Of a DNA stretch of 64,000 nucleotides, positions 45,467-54,178 are shown piece by piece. The DNA is from Saccharicrinis sp963677655 (GTDB lineage: Bacteria > Bacteroidota > Bacteroidia > Bacteroidales > Marinilabiliaceae): the NCBI GenBank assembly GCA_963677655.1, contig OY782088.1, one strand, 5' to 3'. A model generated the notes under the pieces. The model made no database searches, was not told the DNA's origin, and saw only the letters and a list, made by a program, of their open reading frames with translations. A program made the position numbers and the translations under genes. The first letter of the stretch is position 1, and every line of letters begins with the position of its first letter.

Positions 45467-46264
45467 ATGAAAAAAGTATTATTAGCAGTATTCATTGTTA
45501 TTGCAGGCAGTCTTGTTTACTCTTGTTCTGATGATGAAAATGGAACTGCAAAATTTAGTTTGAGATTGACAGATTCTCCTGCTGAATTTGAGGAAGTACT
45601 GATCGATGTTCAGGAAGTTAAGGTTAGTTTTCAATCTGAAGATGAAGACGAAATATCATGGATTACTTTAGATGGACTGGAGCCGGCTGTTATTAACTTA
45701 CTTGAACTTACCAATGGAACAGATGTTTTATTAGCAGATGAAGAATTACCTGTTGGAACAATATCGCAGATAAGGTTAGTATTAGGAGATAATAACCAGG
45801 TAAAGGTAGATGGAGAATATTATGACATAAAAACTCCATCTGCACAACAGTCCGGTTTAAAATTAAATGTACATGCAGAGTTGCAGGCTGGTATAACTTA
45901 TAAAATGTGGCTTGATTTTGATGCTGGCAGATCGGTTGTAGAAAAGGGAAATGGAAGTTATTCATTAAAGCCTGTGATAAGAACATTTACAGAAGCCACA
46001 AGTGGTGCTATAAGAGGAACGGTTTCTCCTGTTGAATCTAATGTATATATACATGCTATTTCCGAGGATTTGGATACAGTTTCTACATATGCTGATACAG
46101 AAACCGGTTTCTTTTTAATTAGAGCATTGGAAGATGGTGATTATAAGTTGAAGTTTTTACCTGCAGATGGCTTTCTAGAAAAAGAAATAGAAGATGTCGA
46201 AGTTGCAATAGGAGCGGTTACAGATGTTGGAGAAGTTGAAATAGAACAGGTAATAACAGAATAA
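45467..46264 (+). CDS. DUF4382 lipoprotein
   Basis: 265 residues from the ATG at 45467, with a lipobox (IVIAGSLVYSC). The domain begins AKFSLRLTDSPAEFEEVLIDVQEV and ends near WLDFDAGRSVVEKGNGSY, the DUF4382 pattern. A short carboxypeptidase-regulatory-like beta-sandwich (about 190-260: AIRGTVSPVESNVYIHA, ALEDGDYKLKFLP) follows. It is a surface or periplasmic lipoprotein of unknown function, expressed from its own promoter with its own terminator. Confidence 0.85.
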   Translation: MKKVLLAVFIVIAGSLVYSCSDDENGTAKFSLRLTDSPAEFEEVLIDVQEVKVSFQSEDEDEISWITLDGLEPAVINLLELTNGTDVLLADEELPVGTISQIRLVLGDNNQVKVDGEYYDIKTPSAQQSGLKLNVHAELQAGITYKMWLDFDAGRSVVEKGNGSYSLKPVIRTFTEATSGAIRGTVSPVESNVYIHAISEDLDTVSTYADTETGFFLIRALEDGDYKLKFLPADGFLEKEIEDVEVAIGAVTDVGEVEIEQVITE

Positions 46265-46293
46265 AAGTTTATTATAGATGTAGTATTAATAGA

Positions 46294-46321
46294 AGAGAAA
46301 CCATTTCGGTTTCTCTTTTTT
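46294..46321 (+). terminator. Intrinsic terminator after the DUF4382 gene
   Basis: AGAGAAACC pairs with GGTTTCTCT over a 5-nt loop and is followed by a T run. Confidence 0.85.
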
Positions 46322-46444
46322 TGTAATAAATAATTATTTATTAATCAAAAATACGTGTTTACATAATCAGTTTTTTGTAACTTTTATATGATCTCTTGTC
46401 TATAAAAGATAATTCAAAAATTTAAAGATGTATTACAGAATGAG

Positions 46445-48142
46445 ATGGTAGAGTTTAAAAAAAGACATCTTAAAAAGCTTGTTGTATATATATTAACAGG
46501 TGCTTTTATTTTTTTGCTGTTTGATGTTTATCAAGAATTAGAAATGATAAAAAAGAATAAGCAAGAAATATTAGGGAATGCTGCATATCAAACATTCTTT
46601 AAAAATTTATTGTATAGACGTTGGGTTGCTATGCATGGAGGTGTTTATGTTCCTGTAACTCCAGAAACTCCCTCAAATCCATATTTAGATGTTGAAAATA
46701 AAAATGTTGTAACAACAGATAGTATTCATCTTACTTTAATTAATCCTGCGTATATGACACGTCAGGCTTTTGATTTAAATACAAAACTTGGGGATGAAGA
46801 AATAGAAAAAATAACCAGTTTAAATCCAATTAATCCATTAAATACCCCGGATCCATGGGAGGAAAAGGTGTTAAAAATGTTTGAGGGTGGGGCAGAATAT
46901 TATTCTGAATTTGATACTATTAATGGTCAAAAATATTACAGATATATGCATTCGTTACTTGTGGAGGAGTCTTGTTTGCAGTGTCATCAATATCAAGGAT
47001 ACCATTTGGGTGATTTGAGAGGAGGAATTTCTGTAGCAATACCTACAAAAGTATTTAATGAGAGAGGGCATCGTGTTATTTGGGCAAAAGTTCGTTCAAA
47101 CCTTTTTATTTTTATTCTATTGATAGGTGTGGTAGCTGCTTTTTATTGGTATCTCAAGCGAATGTTCAAAAAAGAGTTAAGGTTAAAGCAAGAAAAGGAT
47201 CTTAAAAATATTGAAATAGAACAATTCTTTGAGCATACACCAATGAGTATTTTTATAGTGAATGATAATATGCATTTAATCAATGCAAATACATTGGCAA
47301 AAGAGGTTATTGGGGTAAATGAGCTACCTCGAAATAAAATAACTATTGGACAGGCAATTGGGTGTGGACATTTCAATAAGATAGGTGAATGCATAAATTA
47401 TTTGAAATGTTGTAAGAAGTATCAGGATGGTAAAAAATGTTCCCTTGCAGAAATAATTAAGTATTCCCTTGCCTCAGGTCAGAATCAGTTTAAAAAAGAA
47501 TTATTTATTGATATTAAGTCGAGAAGTAATGAAGTTGAGAAAAGAAGTTATGTAATTTCAATTGTTCTGCTAAATCAGGATAATCATAAGAATGTTCTTC
47601 TTATGATGGATGATGTTACAGAAACGGCAAAGAATGCAAAAGAACTTAAAAGAATAAATGCCCGGCTAAAAGGAGTGGAGAACATTATTTATTACAAAGC
47701 TAAGTCGACTAATGATTTGTTGGATAGTGCTTTGAGGGAGATCATTGATTATACAAAGAGTGATACCGGAGCTGTTTATCATTATGACAATATAAAAGGT
47801 TTGTTTGTACTAAATAATTGGTCTGATTCATATAGTTTAACGTTAGAAGATAACTCTGATTTATCGTCAGATTTAGAGTGTTTGTCCAGTGCTGTTAAGT
47901 TGCGACAGCCAATTATCCGGAATAAAAATAATAATGGATATTCTTTTTATAAAAATGGACTTCATAAATATTTAAAGTCTCTTACAATCCCTATTATCAG
48001 AGATGGAAAAATACTGGCGGTGGTTTGGGTAGCCAGTAGAACTAAAACTTATTCTGATTTTGATGCACAGCAAATCACTTTATTACTTGATGCAACCTGG
48101 GTTTTGTTTGAGAGAATGAATCTGATGGAAAAAACAGTTTGA
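46445..48142 (+). CDS. Haem-c (Tll0287/DUF3365) sensor with PAS and GAF domains, no output domain
   Basis: 565 residues. Two transmembrane helices (about 13-28 and 217-237) bracket a periplasmic DUF3365-type sensor (about 40-205). That region contains the haem-c motif CLQCH (C177, C180, H181). A PAS domain (about 255-390) follows, with several Cys (CGHFNKIGECINYLKCCKK), and then a GAF domain (about 415-560) that ends the protein. No HisKA, GGDEF, EAL or methyl-accepting domain is present and no partner kinase adjoins. It may sense redox state or NO and signal by protein contact. Confidence 0.85.
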   Translation: MVEFKKRHLKKLVVYILTGAFIFLLFDVYQELEMIKKNKQEILGNAAYQTFFKNLLYRRWVAMHGGVYVPVTPETPSNPYLDVENKNVVTTDSIHLTLINPAYMTRQAFDLNTKLGDEEIEKITSLNPINPLNTPDPWEEKVLKMFEGGAEYYSEFDTINGQKYYRYMHSLLVEESCLQCHQYQGYHLGDLRGGISVAIPTKVFNERGHRVIWAKVRSNLFIFILLIGVVAAFYWYLKRMFKKELRLKQEKDLKNIEIEQFFEHTPMSIFIVNDNMHLINANTLAKEVIGVNELPRNKITIGQAIGCGHFNKIGECINYLKCCKKYQDGKKCSLAEIIKYSLASGQNQFKKELFIDIKSRSNEVEKRSYVISIVLLNQDNHKNVLLMMDDVTETAKNAKELKRINARLKGVENIIYYKAKSTNDLLDSALREIIDYTKSDTGAVYHYDNIKGLFVLNNWSDSYSLTLEDNSDLSSDLECLSSAVKLRQPIIRNKNNNGYSFYKNGLHKYLKSLTIPIIRDGKILAVVWVASRTKTYSDFDAQQITLLLDATWVLFERMNLMEKTV

Positions 48143-48147
48143 GTATT

Positions 48148-51087
48148 TTATTTGCTTCTGGGATCTGGTACAATTGGCATTTTAGCCATTTTTTCGACTT
48201 CAATGCTGGCAAAACCAAATTCTTCAGTAATGCGTCCCAGTATAAGATACATACCGTAGCCTTTAAAAGGGTAAGCTTGTAAGGAGGGAGGAAAGTGCGT
48301 TGTATCATAAAAATTTCCGTCAGCATCAATGAAAGTAGCAAAGTGCATCAATTGCTTTCTGACCGTTCTTACATATTTAATACATACCAATTGGCCAATC
48401 ATGCGAACTCTTTTGCCAACATGATGAATAAGGTCATTAGCTTTTAGTCCTCCTCTGAAATTAGTTTGTAATAAATCAAAGTAAGATAAAGTAACAGGAA
48501 ATCCGATTAATTCTATTTCGTCATAGGCATCTTCAACTTTATTACGGGCTAGTTGAGGAAGTTGATATTTCTTTTGTGGTAAAGAAAAAAGTGGTTGAGA
48601 ACCAGGTTTCTTTTTACCGGGCGAAAGAAGCAAGTGCATCTCCCAAAGGAGTTCACTCTTACCTTTTCCTGTAAAGCGCAGAGCTCCGGTTCTGATTAGT
48701 ATAACCATACTCTCTCTTCCGGCTCCGCTTCGTTTTATAAAATCTTCCAGATTTTTATAATTGCCATTTAGTTGGCGTTCCTGACCAATTAACTTTGCCA
48801 TTTTAGACTCCAGGTTCTGAATGTGTATAAAACCTAAATAAATATCTTTTCCATTGATTGATGTTGTGTAAAAACTATTATTAACGCATGGTTGATGAAC
48901 AATAGCTCCTTGTCTTCGAGCTTCGTTTGCATATACCCAGGTTTGGTAAAAACCCCCAAAGTTATTTATTACAGCAACCACAAATTCTAATGGGTAGTGA
49001 GCCTTTAAGTATAAACTTTGAAAGCTTTCCACTGCATAAGAAGCAGAGTGAGCCTTCGAAAATGAATATCCGGCAAATGATTCAATTTGTCGCCATACTT
49101 CATGTGTTATTTTATCAGGATAGCCTTTTTGTCTGCAATTGCTGAAGAATTTATCCACAATACGTTGAAATTCTTTTTTTGAACGGTATTTCCCGCTCAT
49201 GGCACGGCGAAGAACATCTGCATCCGCTAAATCCAGTCCGGCAAAATGATGGCATACTTTTAATACATCTTCCTGGTAAACCATAACACCGTAGGTTTCT
49301 TCCAGCTGTTCTTTCATTACCGGGTGTAGATAAGCAATGTTGTTTGGGTTGTGAAAACGCTGTATGTATTCGCGCATCATACCCGAACGGGCAACTCCCG
49401 GACGAATGATAGAACTGGCGGCAACCAGGGTAAGGTAATTATTGCACTGTAGCTTCTTTAGTAATCCACGCATGGCAGGACTTTCAATATAAAAGCAACC
49501 ATTGGTTTCTGCATTCTGAAGTTGATCTTTTACCTGTTTATCCTTCATAAATTTCTCTACCTGGTGAATATCTATATCAATACCTTTGTTTTGAAGAACA
49601 ATCTGGGTGCAGTCTTTTATATGGCCAATTCCCCGTTGAGATAGAATATCCAGCTTTTCAAAACCAATATCTTCTGCAATGTACATATCCCACTGTGTTG
49701 TAGGGAAGCCTTTGGGTGGTAAATCTAAGGCTGTATAACTGGTAATGGGTTCTTCGGATATTAATATTCCCCCGGCATGAATAGTCCTCAGGTTTGGGAA
49801 GTCGGTCATCAATGAGCCAATAGTATTTATTTTTTGCTTTATCTGGTCATCTTTTGCCATTTCAGGGTAATCTATCATCTGATCAATTTCTTCTTTGGGT
49901 AAACCATATACTTTACCTAATTCTCGAATAATAGATTTTCCTTTGAAGGTGCTCATGGCTCCAAGTAGTGCGGTGTGTTTGGTTCCGTACCTTTTAAAAA
50001 TATAATCCTGCACTTCATCTCGTTCTTTCCATGAATAGTCAATGTCAAAATCAGGAGGAGATGAGCGTTTGGGGTTTAAAAAACGCTCAAAATACAGATT
50101 CAGTTTGATAGGATCTACATCGGTAATTTTTAAACAGAAGGCAACAATGCTGTTGGCACCACTGCCTCGTCCAACGTGATAAAAACCTCTCGACATAGAA
50201 TATCTGATAATATCCCAGGTAATTAAAAAATAAGCTGCAAAACCCAGTTTGTTAATGATATGTAACTCTTTTTCAATTCTTTCACGAGCAAAGATATTAT
50301 TGGCTCCATAGCGGTATTGCATACCATCTAAAGTTAGTTTTTCGAGAAGCTTTTTATCGTCGTAAAAGCTCCCGGTAAATGTTTTTTTGTTGCGAATTGC
50401 AGTGAAATCAAAGTCAAAACTACATTCTTTTAATAGTTCTTCTGTTGTTTTTATAATCTCAGGAAATTGGGAGTAATTCTGTTTTATTCTCCCGGGAGAT
50501 AATAGAGTGTCGTTGATGTTTCCTGTATCATCAGGAGTAAGTTGGCTTAATAAAATATTTTTGTCAATAGCTCGTAAGTGGCGATGTAAAGAGTATCCTT
50601 CTTCGTTGCTGAAAGTCGCAGGTTGCCATACGACCAGTTTGTGTTGGTGATAGCGAAACGATGACGAAATCAATTTACGAAGTTGTAGAGATTGAATACC
50701 AACAAATTCATTGTCCTGTAAATCTTTGGGTTGTATGCTACCGTAAGGATAAATAATGTATGCGTGATCAAAAGCTTTGGGTTTGTTTGGAAATGCTGTG
50801 TTTGTAAGATTATGTCGGGTTAAAAAATTATTAAGCTCCAGATATCCCTGGTTGTTTTTAGCAATACCGATGTATAATAGCTTATGTTCTCTTCTGAATT
50901 CAATACCAGCTAAAGCTGTAATACCAACTTCACGACAAGCTTTTATAAGATCAAACAAGCCGGTACTGTTATTGATATCAGTAAGAACCAATACTTTTAT
51001 GCCTAAAGAAGATGCTTTTTGAGCCAATTCTTCCGGAGATAAAACACCGTAACGTAAACTATAATATGTATGAGTATTTAAATGCAT
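48148..51087 (-). CDS. dnaE2: Error-prone DNA polymerase III alpha-like subunit (DnaE2/ImuC type)
   Basis: 979 residues, shorter than replicative DnaE (about 1100-1200). A PHP domain starts at residue 1 (HLNTHTYYSLRYGV). Polymerase catalytic Asp lie in PDFDIDY (345-351), with SKAHSASYA in the fingers, a helix-hairpin-helix region and a C-terminal OB fold (about 885-960). The same strand carries dinB just upstream, and a divergent LexA-like gene lies beyond that, matching the damage-inducible mutagenesis cassettes of other bacteria. It is expected to be non-essential and used in translesion synthesis. The convergent sensor gene ends only 5 bp away. Confidence 0.88.
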   Translation of the reverse strand: MHLNTHTYYSLRYGVLSPEELAQKASSLGIKVLVLTDINNSTGLFDLIKACREVGITALAGIEFRREHKLLYIGIAKNNQGYLELNNFLTRHNLTNTAFPNKPKAFDHAYIIYPYGSIQPKDLQDNEFVGIQSLQLRKLISSSFRYHQHKLVVWQPATFSNEEGYSLHRHLRAIDKNILLSQLTPDDTGNINDTLLSPGRIKQNYSQFPEIIKTTEELLKECSFDFDFTAIRNKKTFTGSFYDDKKLLEKLTLDGMQYRYGANNIFARERIEKELHIINKLGFAAYFLITWDIIRYSMSRGFYHVGRGSGANSIVAFCLKITDVDPIKLNLYFERFLNPKRSSPPDFDIDYSWKERDEVQDYIFKRYGTKHTALLGAMSTFKGKSIIRELGKVYGLPKEEIDQMIDYPEMAKDDQIKQKINTIGSLMTDFPNLRTIHAGGILISEEPITSYTALDLPPKGFPTTQWDMYIAEDIGFEKLDILSQRGIGHIKDCTQIVLQNKGIDIDIHQVEKFMKDKQVKDQLQNAETNGCFYIESPAMRGLLKKLQCNNYLTLVAASSIIRPGVARSGMMREYIQRFHNPNNIAYLHPVMKEQLEETYGVMVYQEDVLKVCHHFAGLDLADADVLRRAMSGKYRSKKEFQRIVDKFFSNCRQKGYPDKITHEVWRQIESFAGYSFSKAHSASYAVESFQSLYLKAHYPLEFVVAVINNFGGFYQTWVYANEARRQGAIVHQPCVNNSFYTTSINGKDIYLGFIHIQNLESKMAKLIGQERQLNGNYKNLEDFIKRSGAGRESMVILIRTGALRFTGKGKSELLWEMHLLLSPGKKKPGSQPLFSLPQKKYQLPQLARNKVEDAYDEIELIGFPVTLSYFDLLQTNFRGGLKANDLIHHVGKRVRMIGQLVCIKYVRTVRKQLMHFATFIDADGNFYDTTHFPPSLQAYPFKGYGMYLILGRITEEFGFASIEVEKMAKMPIVPDPRSK

Positions 51088-51099
51088 TTTTTTAGTCTT

Positions 51100-51176
51100 C
51101 AGTTAACAGTCAACAGTTCTCAGTCAACAGTTCTCAGTGTGTAGACTGCATACTGAAGGCTGAGTACTGAGTGCTG
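51100..51176. repeat. Heptad-phased CAGT/ACTG repeat array
   Basis: Eleven consecutive 7-bp units without a break. Six units begin CAGT (CAGTTAA, CAGTCAA, CAGTTCT, CAGTCAA, CAGTTCT, CAGTGTG), then five end in ACTG or GCTG (TAGACTG, CATACTG, AAGGCTG, AGTACTG, AGTGCTG). The second group complements the first, so the array can fold into a long hairpin. It lies between dinB and dnaE2 (12 bp 5' of dnaE2). Confidence 0.8.
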
Positions 51177-51191
51177 TTTTACTTTCAATGT

Positions 51192-52343
51192 CTACCGCAT
51201 GGATGCAGCTCTTCCAATGGCATCTTTTCCATAGCGTTTTCTTATTCGGTCCATTGTTTGATACAGATTTACTGTTTCCGGGGTGTCTTCAAATAAGTTA
51301 AGTTGTTGAGTTCCGGTTATCAGGCTGCTGAGTCTGACTCCCAGTAAGCGGATCAGCATTCGTCGGGTATAAACCCGTTTAAAAAGATCCTGAGCAATAG
51401 AAATGATATCATGATCAAATGAGGTGTAAGGAATTCGTTTTTGAAGTGAATGCGTATCAAAATTTGAATATTTTATTTTTACAGATATACACCCGGTTAA
51501 TTTCTGCTTGCTACGAAGTTCAAAGGCCAGTTTTTCCGACATACGAATAATGAGTTCGTTTAAATACCTGATGTCGGTAGTATCCTGCTCAAAAGTTCGT
51601 TCCGTACTGATTGATTTTTGCTCCGTGTACCTGATAACAGGACTAGGGTCTATTCCGTTGGCTTTTTTCCAGATCATAATTCCGTTTTTACCCAATACCC
51701 GTTGCATCATATCTATAGGGATCTGACTTAAAGTTTCGATATTTACAATTCCCATAGAACGTAATAATTGATAGGTTTTAGGACCCAGCATTGGTATCTT
51801 CTTTATTGAAAGAGGATTTAAAAAGGGTTGAACGGATGTTGGGATTACCTCCATTTCTCCGTTGGGTTTAGCTTCACCGGTTGCAATTTTAGATACGGTT
51901 TTATTAACCGATAACCCAAAAGAAATAGGTAAGCCTGTTTCTTTGATGATGGTTTGACGCAGTTCTTTGCTCCATTTTAAGCAACCAAAAAAGCGATCCA
52001 TCCCTGTCAGGTCCATATAATGCTCATCAATGGATGCCTTTTCGTAAACAGGAGCTCTTTCTGCTATAATTTCTGTTACAATGCGCGATTGTTTGGAGTA
52101 CTCATCCATATCACCTCTGATGAAATAGGCATCGCTACATAGTTGGCGAGCCATTTTCATGGGCATAGCTGAGTGTACGCCAAACTTACGGGCTTCGTAA
52201 CTGCATCCGGCTACAACACCACGATCAGACATGCCTCCAATAATAACAGGTTTGCCATTTAAAACACTGTTATGTAATCTTTCTACCGACACAAAAAATG
52301 TGTCTAAATCCATATGTACTATTTGTCGTTGACTACCAGACAT
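51192..52343 (-). CDS. dinB: DNA polymerase IV (Y-family)
   Basis: 383 residues. Catalytic motifs are IVHMDLDTFFVSVERL (first Asp) and SIDEHYMDLTG (second Asp/Glu pair). A helix-hairpin-helix region (KKIPMLGPKTYQLLRSMGI) and little-finger domain (about 235-350) follow. The C terminus (LNLFED) resembles a beta-clamp-binding motif QLNLF. It performs translesion synthesis. It heads the dinB-dnaE2 run and is divergent from the XRE/S24 regulator. Confidence 0.95.
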   Translation of the reverse strand: MSGSQRQIVHMDLDTFFVSVERLHNSVLNGKPVIIGGMSDRGVVAGCSYEARKFGVHSAMPMKMARQLCSDAYFIRGDMDEYSKQSRIVTEIIAERAPVYEKASIDEHYMDLTGMDRFFGCLKWSKELRQTIIKETGLPISFGLSVNKTVSKIATGEAKPNGEMEVIPTSVQPFLNPLSIKKIPMLGPKTYQLLRSMGIVNIETLSQIPIDMMQRVLGKNGIMIWKKANGIDPSPVIRYTEQKSISTERTFEQDTTDIRYLNELIIRMSEKLAFELRSKQKLTGCISVKIKYSNFDTHSLQKRIPYTSFDHDIISIAQDLFKRVYTRRMLIRLLGVRLSSLITGTQQLNLFEDTPETVNLYQTMDRIRKRYGKDAIGRAASMR

Positions 52344-52356
52344 CTTTTTTATAAAA

Positions 52357-52447
52357 TGATTAGAAAATAATCAAAGTTGTGTTTATAATTTAATCAAAAA
52401 TGATTATATTTGAAAATATTAGTCTGGATAATTTTGCTTTTTGATTA
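52357..52447. promoter_or_regulatory. Divergent promoter region with palindromic TGATTA operators
   Basis: TGATTA-N5-TAATCA (52357-52373) and TAATCA-N4-TGATTA (52391-52406) are two inverted pairs, and a fifth TGATTA lies at 52442-52447. The second pair overlaps the -7 box TATATTTG of the rightward regulator gene (52405-52412). The first pair lies 14 bp before the dinB start. This is the expected layout for autorepression plus control of dinB. Confidence 0.6.
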
Positions 52448-52518
52448 GGATATGATCTGTATGAAGTGAAACATCCTCAGTTATTTGAGTTGTTAATATC
52501 TTTTTTTGTTGAATAGCT

Positions 52519-53325
52519 ATGTTTTTTAGTTCAAACATTAAATTTTTGCGAAAGCGTCGTAAGCGTACACAGGATGATGTGGCTGTTGCTTTAAATATGA
52601 AACGATCCACTTTGAGTGGGTATGAAAATGGTGTTGCGCAACCAAGTGTTTCTGTCCTGGTTGCTTTTTCTGGTTATTTTAATGTGGCTATAGATACCTT
52701 AATCAAGGTGGATTTAACATCCTTAAGAGAGAGTCAGCTGACTCAGTTGGAAAACGGATTTGATGTATTTTTAAAAGGAAGTAGATTGAGGGTTTTGGTC
52801 TCAACAGTAGATTCTGACAACAATGAAAATATTGAGTTGGTACCAGAAAAAGCAAAAGCAGGGTATACTGCCGGTTTTTCAGATCCTGAGTATGTTAAGG
52901 ATTTACCTGTTTTTCAATTGCCTTTTTTATCCAGCGAAAAGAAATATCGTACATTTCAGATTTCAGGCGATTCAATGCTTCCTATTCCTAGTTCGTCCTG
53001 GGTTACGGGTGAATTTTTACTTGACTGGCGAAATATAAAAAGTGGAACCCCATGTATTATTGTAACGCAGGATGATGGAGTTGTATTTAAGATTGTAGAA
53101 AATAAGCTGGAAGACGAAAAGACTCTGGTATTACATTCGTTAAATCCTCTTTATAAGCCATATCAGATAGCCGCAGAGAGTATTTGTGAGGTGTGGCAGT
53201 TTGTACATTATATTAGTAATGTTATGCCTGAAAATCAAGAAGAATCAATTGATATAGAGCAAACTGTAGTGGGGTTGCAACAAGAAATTATACGTATTAA
53301 GGAACGTATGGGGTGGAAAGAATAA
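52519..53325 (+). CDS. LexA-like repressor (XRE helix-turn-helix + S24 autoprotease)
   Basis: 268 residues. The XRE helix-turn-helix (6-60: RRKRTQDDVAVALNMKRSTLSGYENG) replaces the winged helix of LexA. The S24 domain (about 105-225) has an Ala-Gly cleavage site candidate in KAKAGYTAG, the catalytic Ser in QISGDSMLPI and Lys in VVFKIVENK. A coiled tail (240-268) follows. It is expected to repress divergent dinB-dnaE2 and itself and to self-cleave upon DNA damage. Bacteroidota often lack canonical LexA, so this may be the SOS switch of this cassette. Confidence 0.9.
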   Translation: MFFSSNIKFLRKRRKRTQDDVAVALNMKRSTLSGYENGVAQPSVSVLVAFSGYFNVAIDTLIKVDLTSLRESQLTQLENGFDVFLKGSRLRVLVSTVDSDNNENIELVPEKAKAGYTAGFSDPEYVKDLPVFQLPFLSSEKKYRTFQISGDSMLPIPSSSWVTGEFLLDWRNIKSGTPCIIVTQDDGVVFKIVENKLEDEKTLVLHSLNPLYKPYQIAAESICEVWQFVHYISNVMPENQEESIDIEQTVVGLQQEIIRIKERMGWKE

Positions 53326-53420
53326 TCGATGTTTTTTATCCAGATGTTTTTTTAAGCATAAAAGTGTCATTTTTCTTCTGTTATAGGGCAGTATAAGGGG
53401 GTTAAGTGCTTATGATTTAC

Positions 53421-53428
53421 TATATTTG
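53421..53428 (+). promoter_or_regulatory. -7 promoter element of the DUF554 gene
   Basis: TATATTTG matches TAnnTTTG; the TTG start codon of the next gene is 53 bp downstream. Confidence 0.5.
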
Positions 53429-53481
53429 GCAAAAATGTCAAAAACAGCTTTATTGAGCATCGACCTTAATTTGGAATAGCA

Positions 53482-54168
53482 TTGATTACCGGCACAATAA
53501 TAAACATATCAACAGTACTTCTGGGAAGTTTAATAGGTATTTTATTCCGATCAAAATTACCTGAGCGTTTTATTAATATTGTTTTTCAGGGGATAGGACT
53601 CTTTACTATCGTACTAGGTGTATCCATGTCGCTTAAAAGTAATCATTTACTGGTTATGGTTTTTAGTTTGATTATTGGAGGCATAATCGGTGAGTTGATG
53701 CGACTGGAAACGAAAGTTGAAGGTATGGCCAACTATCTGAAGGATAAATTCAAGTCGGGAAATGAACGTTTCTCGGAAGGAATGGTTACTGCGTTTTTAT
53801 TGTATTGTATGGGATCAATGACCATACTTGGAGCTATAGAAGAGGGTATTGGTAATGGTTATGATCTTTTACTTACCAAATCAATTATGGATGGTTTTGC
53901 CAGTATAGCTTTGGCTTCTGCATTTGGTGTTGGAGTCGCTTTCTCGGTTGTGCCTTTGTTGGTATATCAAGGTGGTTTAACAGTTTTAAGTGCTTTTTTA
54001 GGAGATTATTTTTCTGATATCATAACTAATGATATGACAGCGGTTGGAGGAGTGTTATTGGTTGGATTAGGAATTAATATATTAGAAATAAAGAAAATTA
54101 AAGTTTTGAATTTGCTTCCTGCAATATTGGCCGCAATTGTTTTATCGTGGTTGTATATGCAGTTTTAA
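53482..54168 (+). CDS. DUF554 family membrane protein
   Basis: 228 residues. The start MITGTIINISTVLLGSLIG is the normal DUF554 N terminus but is encoded from TTG at 53482. A stop lies five codons upstream and no ATG is available before the conserved part, so TTG appears to be the true start. About six membrane segments; conserved SMTILGAIEEGI, LTKSIMDGFASIALASAFGVG and AVGGVLLVGLGINIL. The family is a putative inner-membrane transporter of unknown substrate. It sits 10 bp before the kinase-RapZ gene. Confidence 0.88.
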   Translation: MITGTIINISTVLLGSLIGILFRSKLPERFINIVFQGIGLFTIVLGVSMSLKSNHLLVMVFSLIIGGIIGELMRLETKVEGMANYLKDKFKSGNERFSEGMVTAFLLYCMGSMTILGAIEEGIGNGYDLLLTKSIMDGFASIALASAFGVGVAFSVVPLLVYQGGLTVLSAFLGDYFSDIITNDMTAVGGVLLVGLGINILEIKKIKVLNLLPAILAAIVLSWLYMQF

Positions 54169-54178
54169 TCATAAATAA

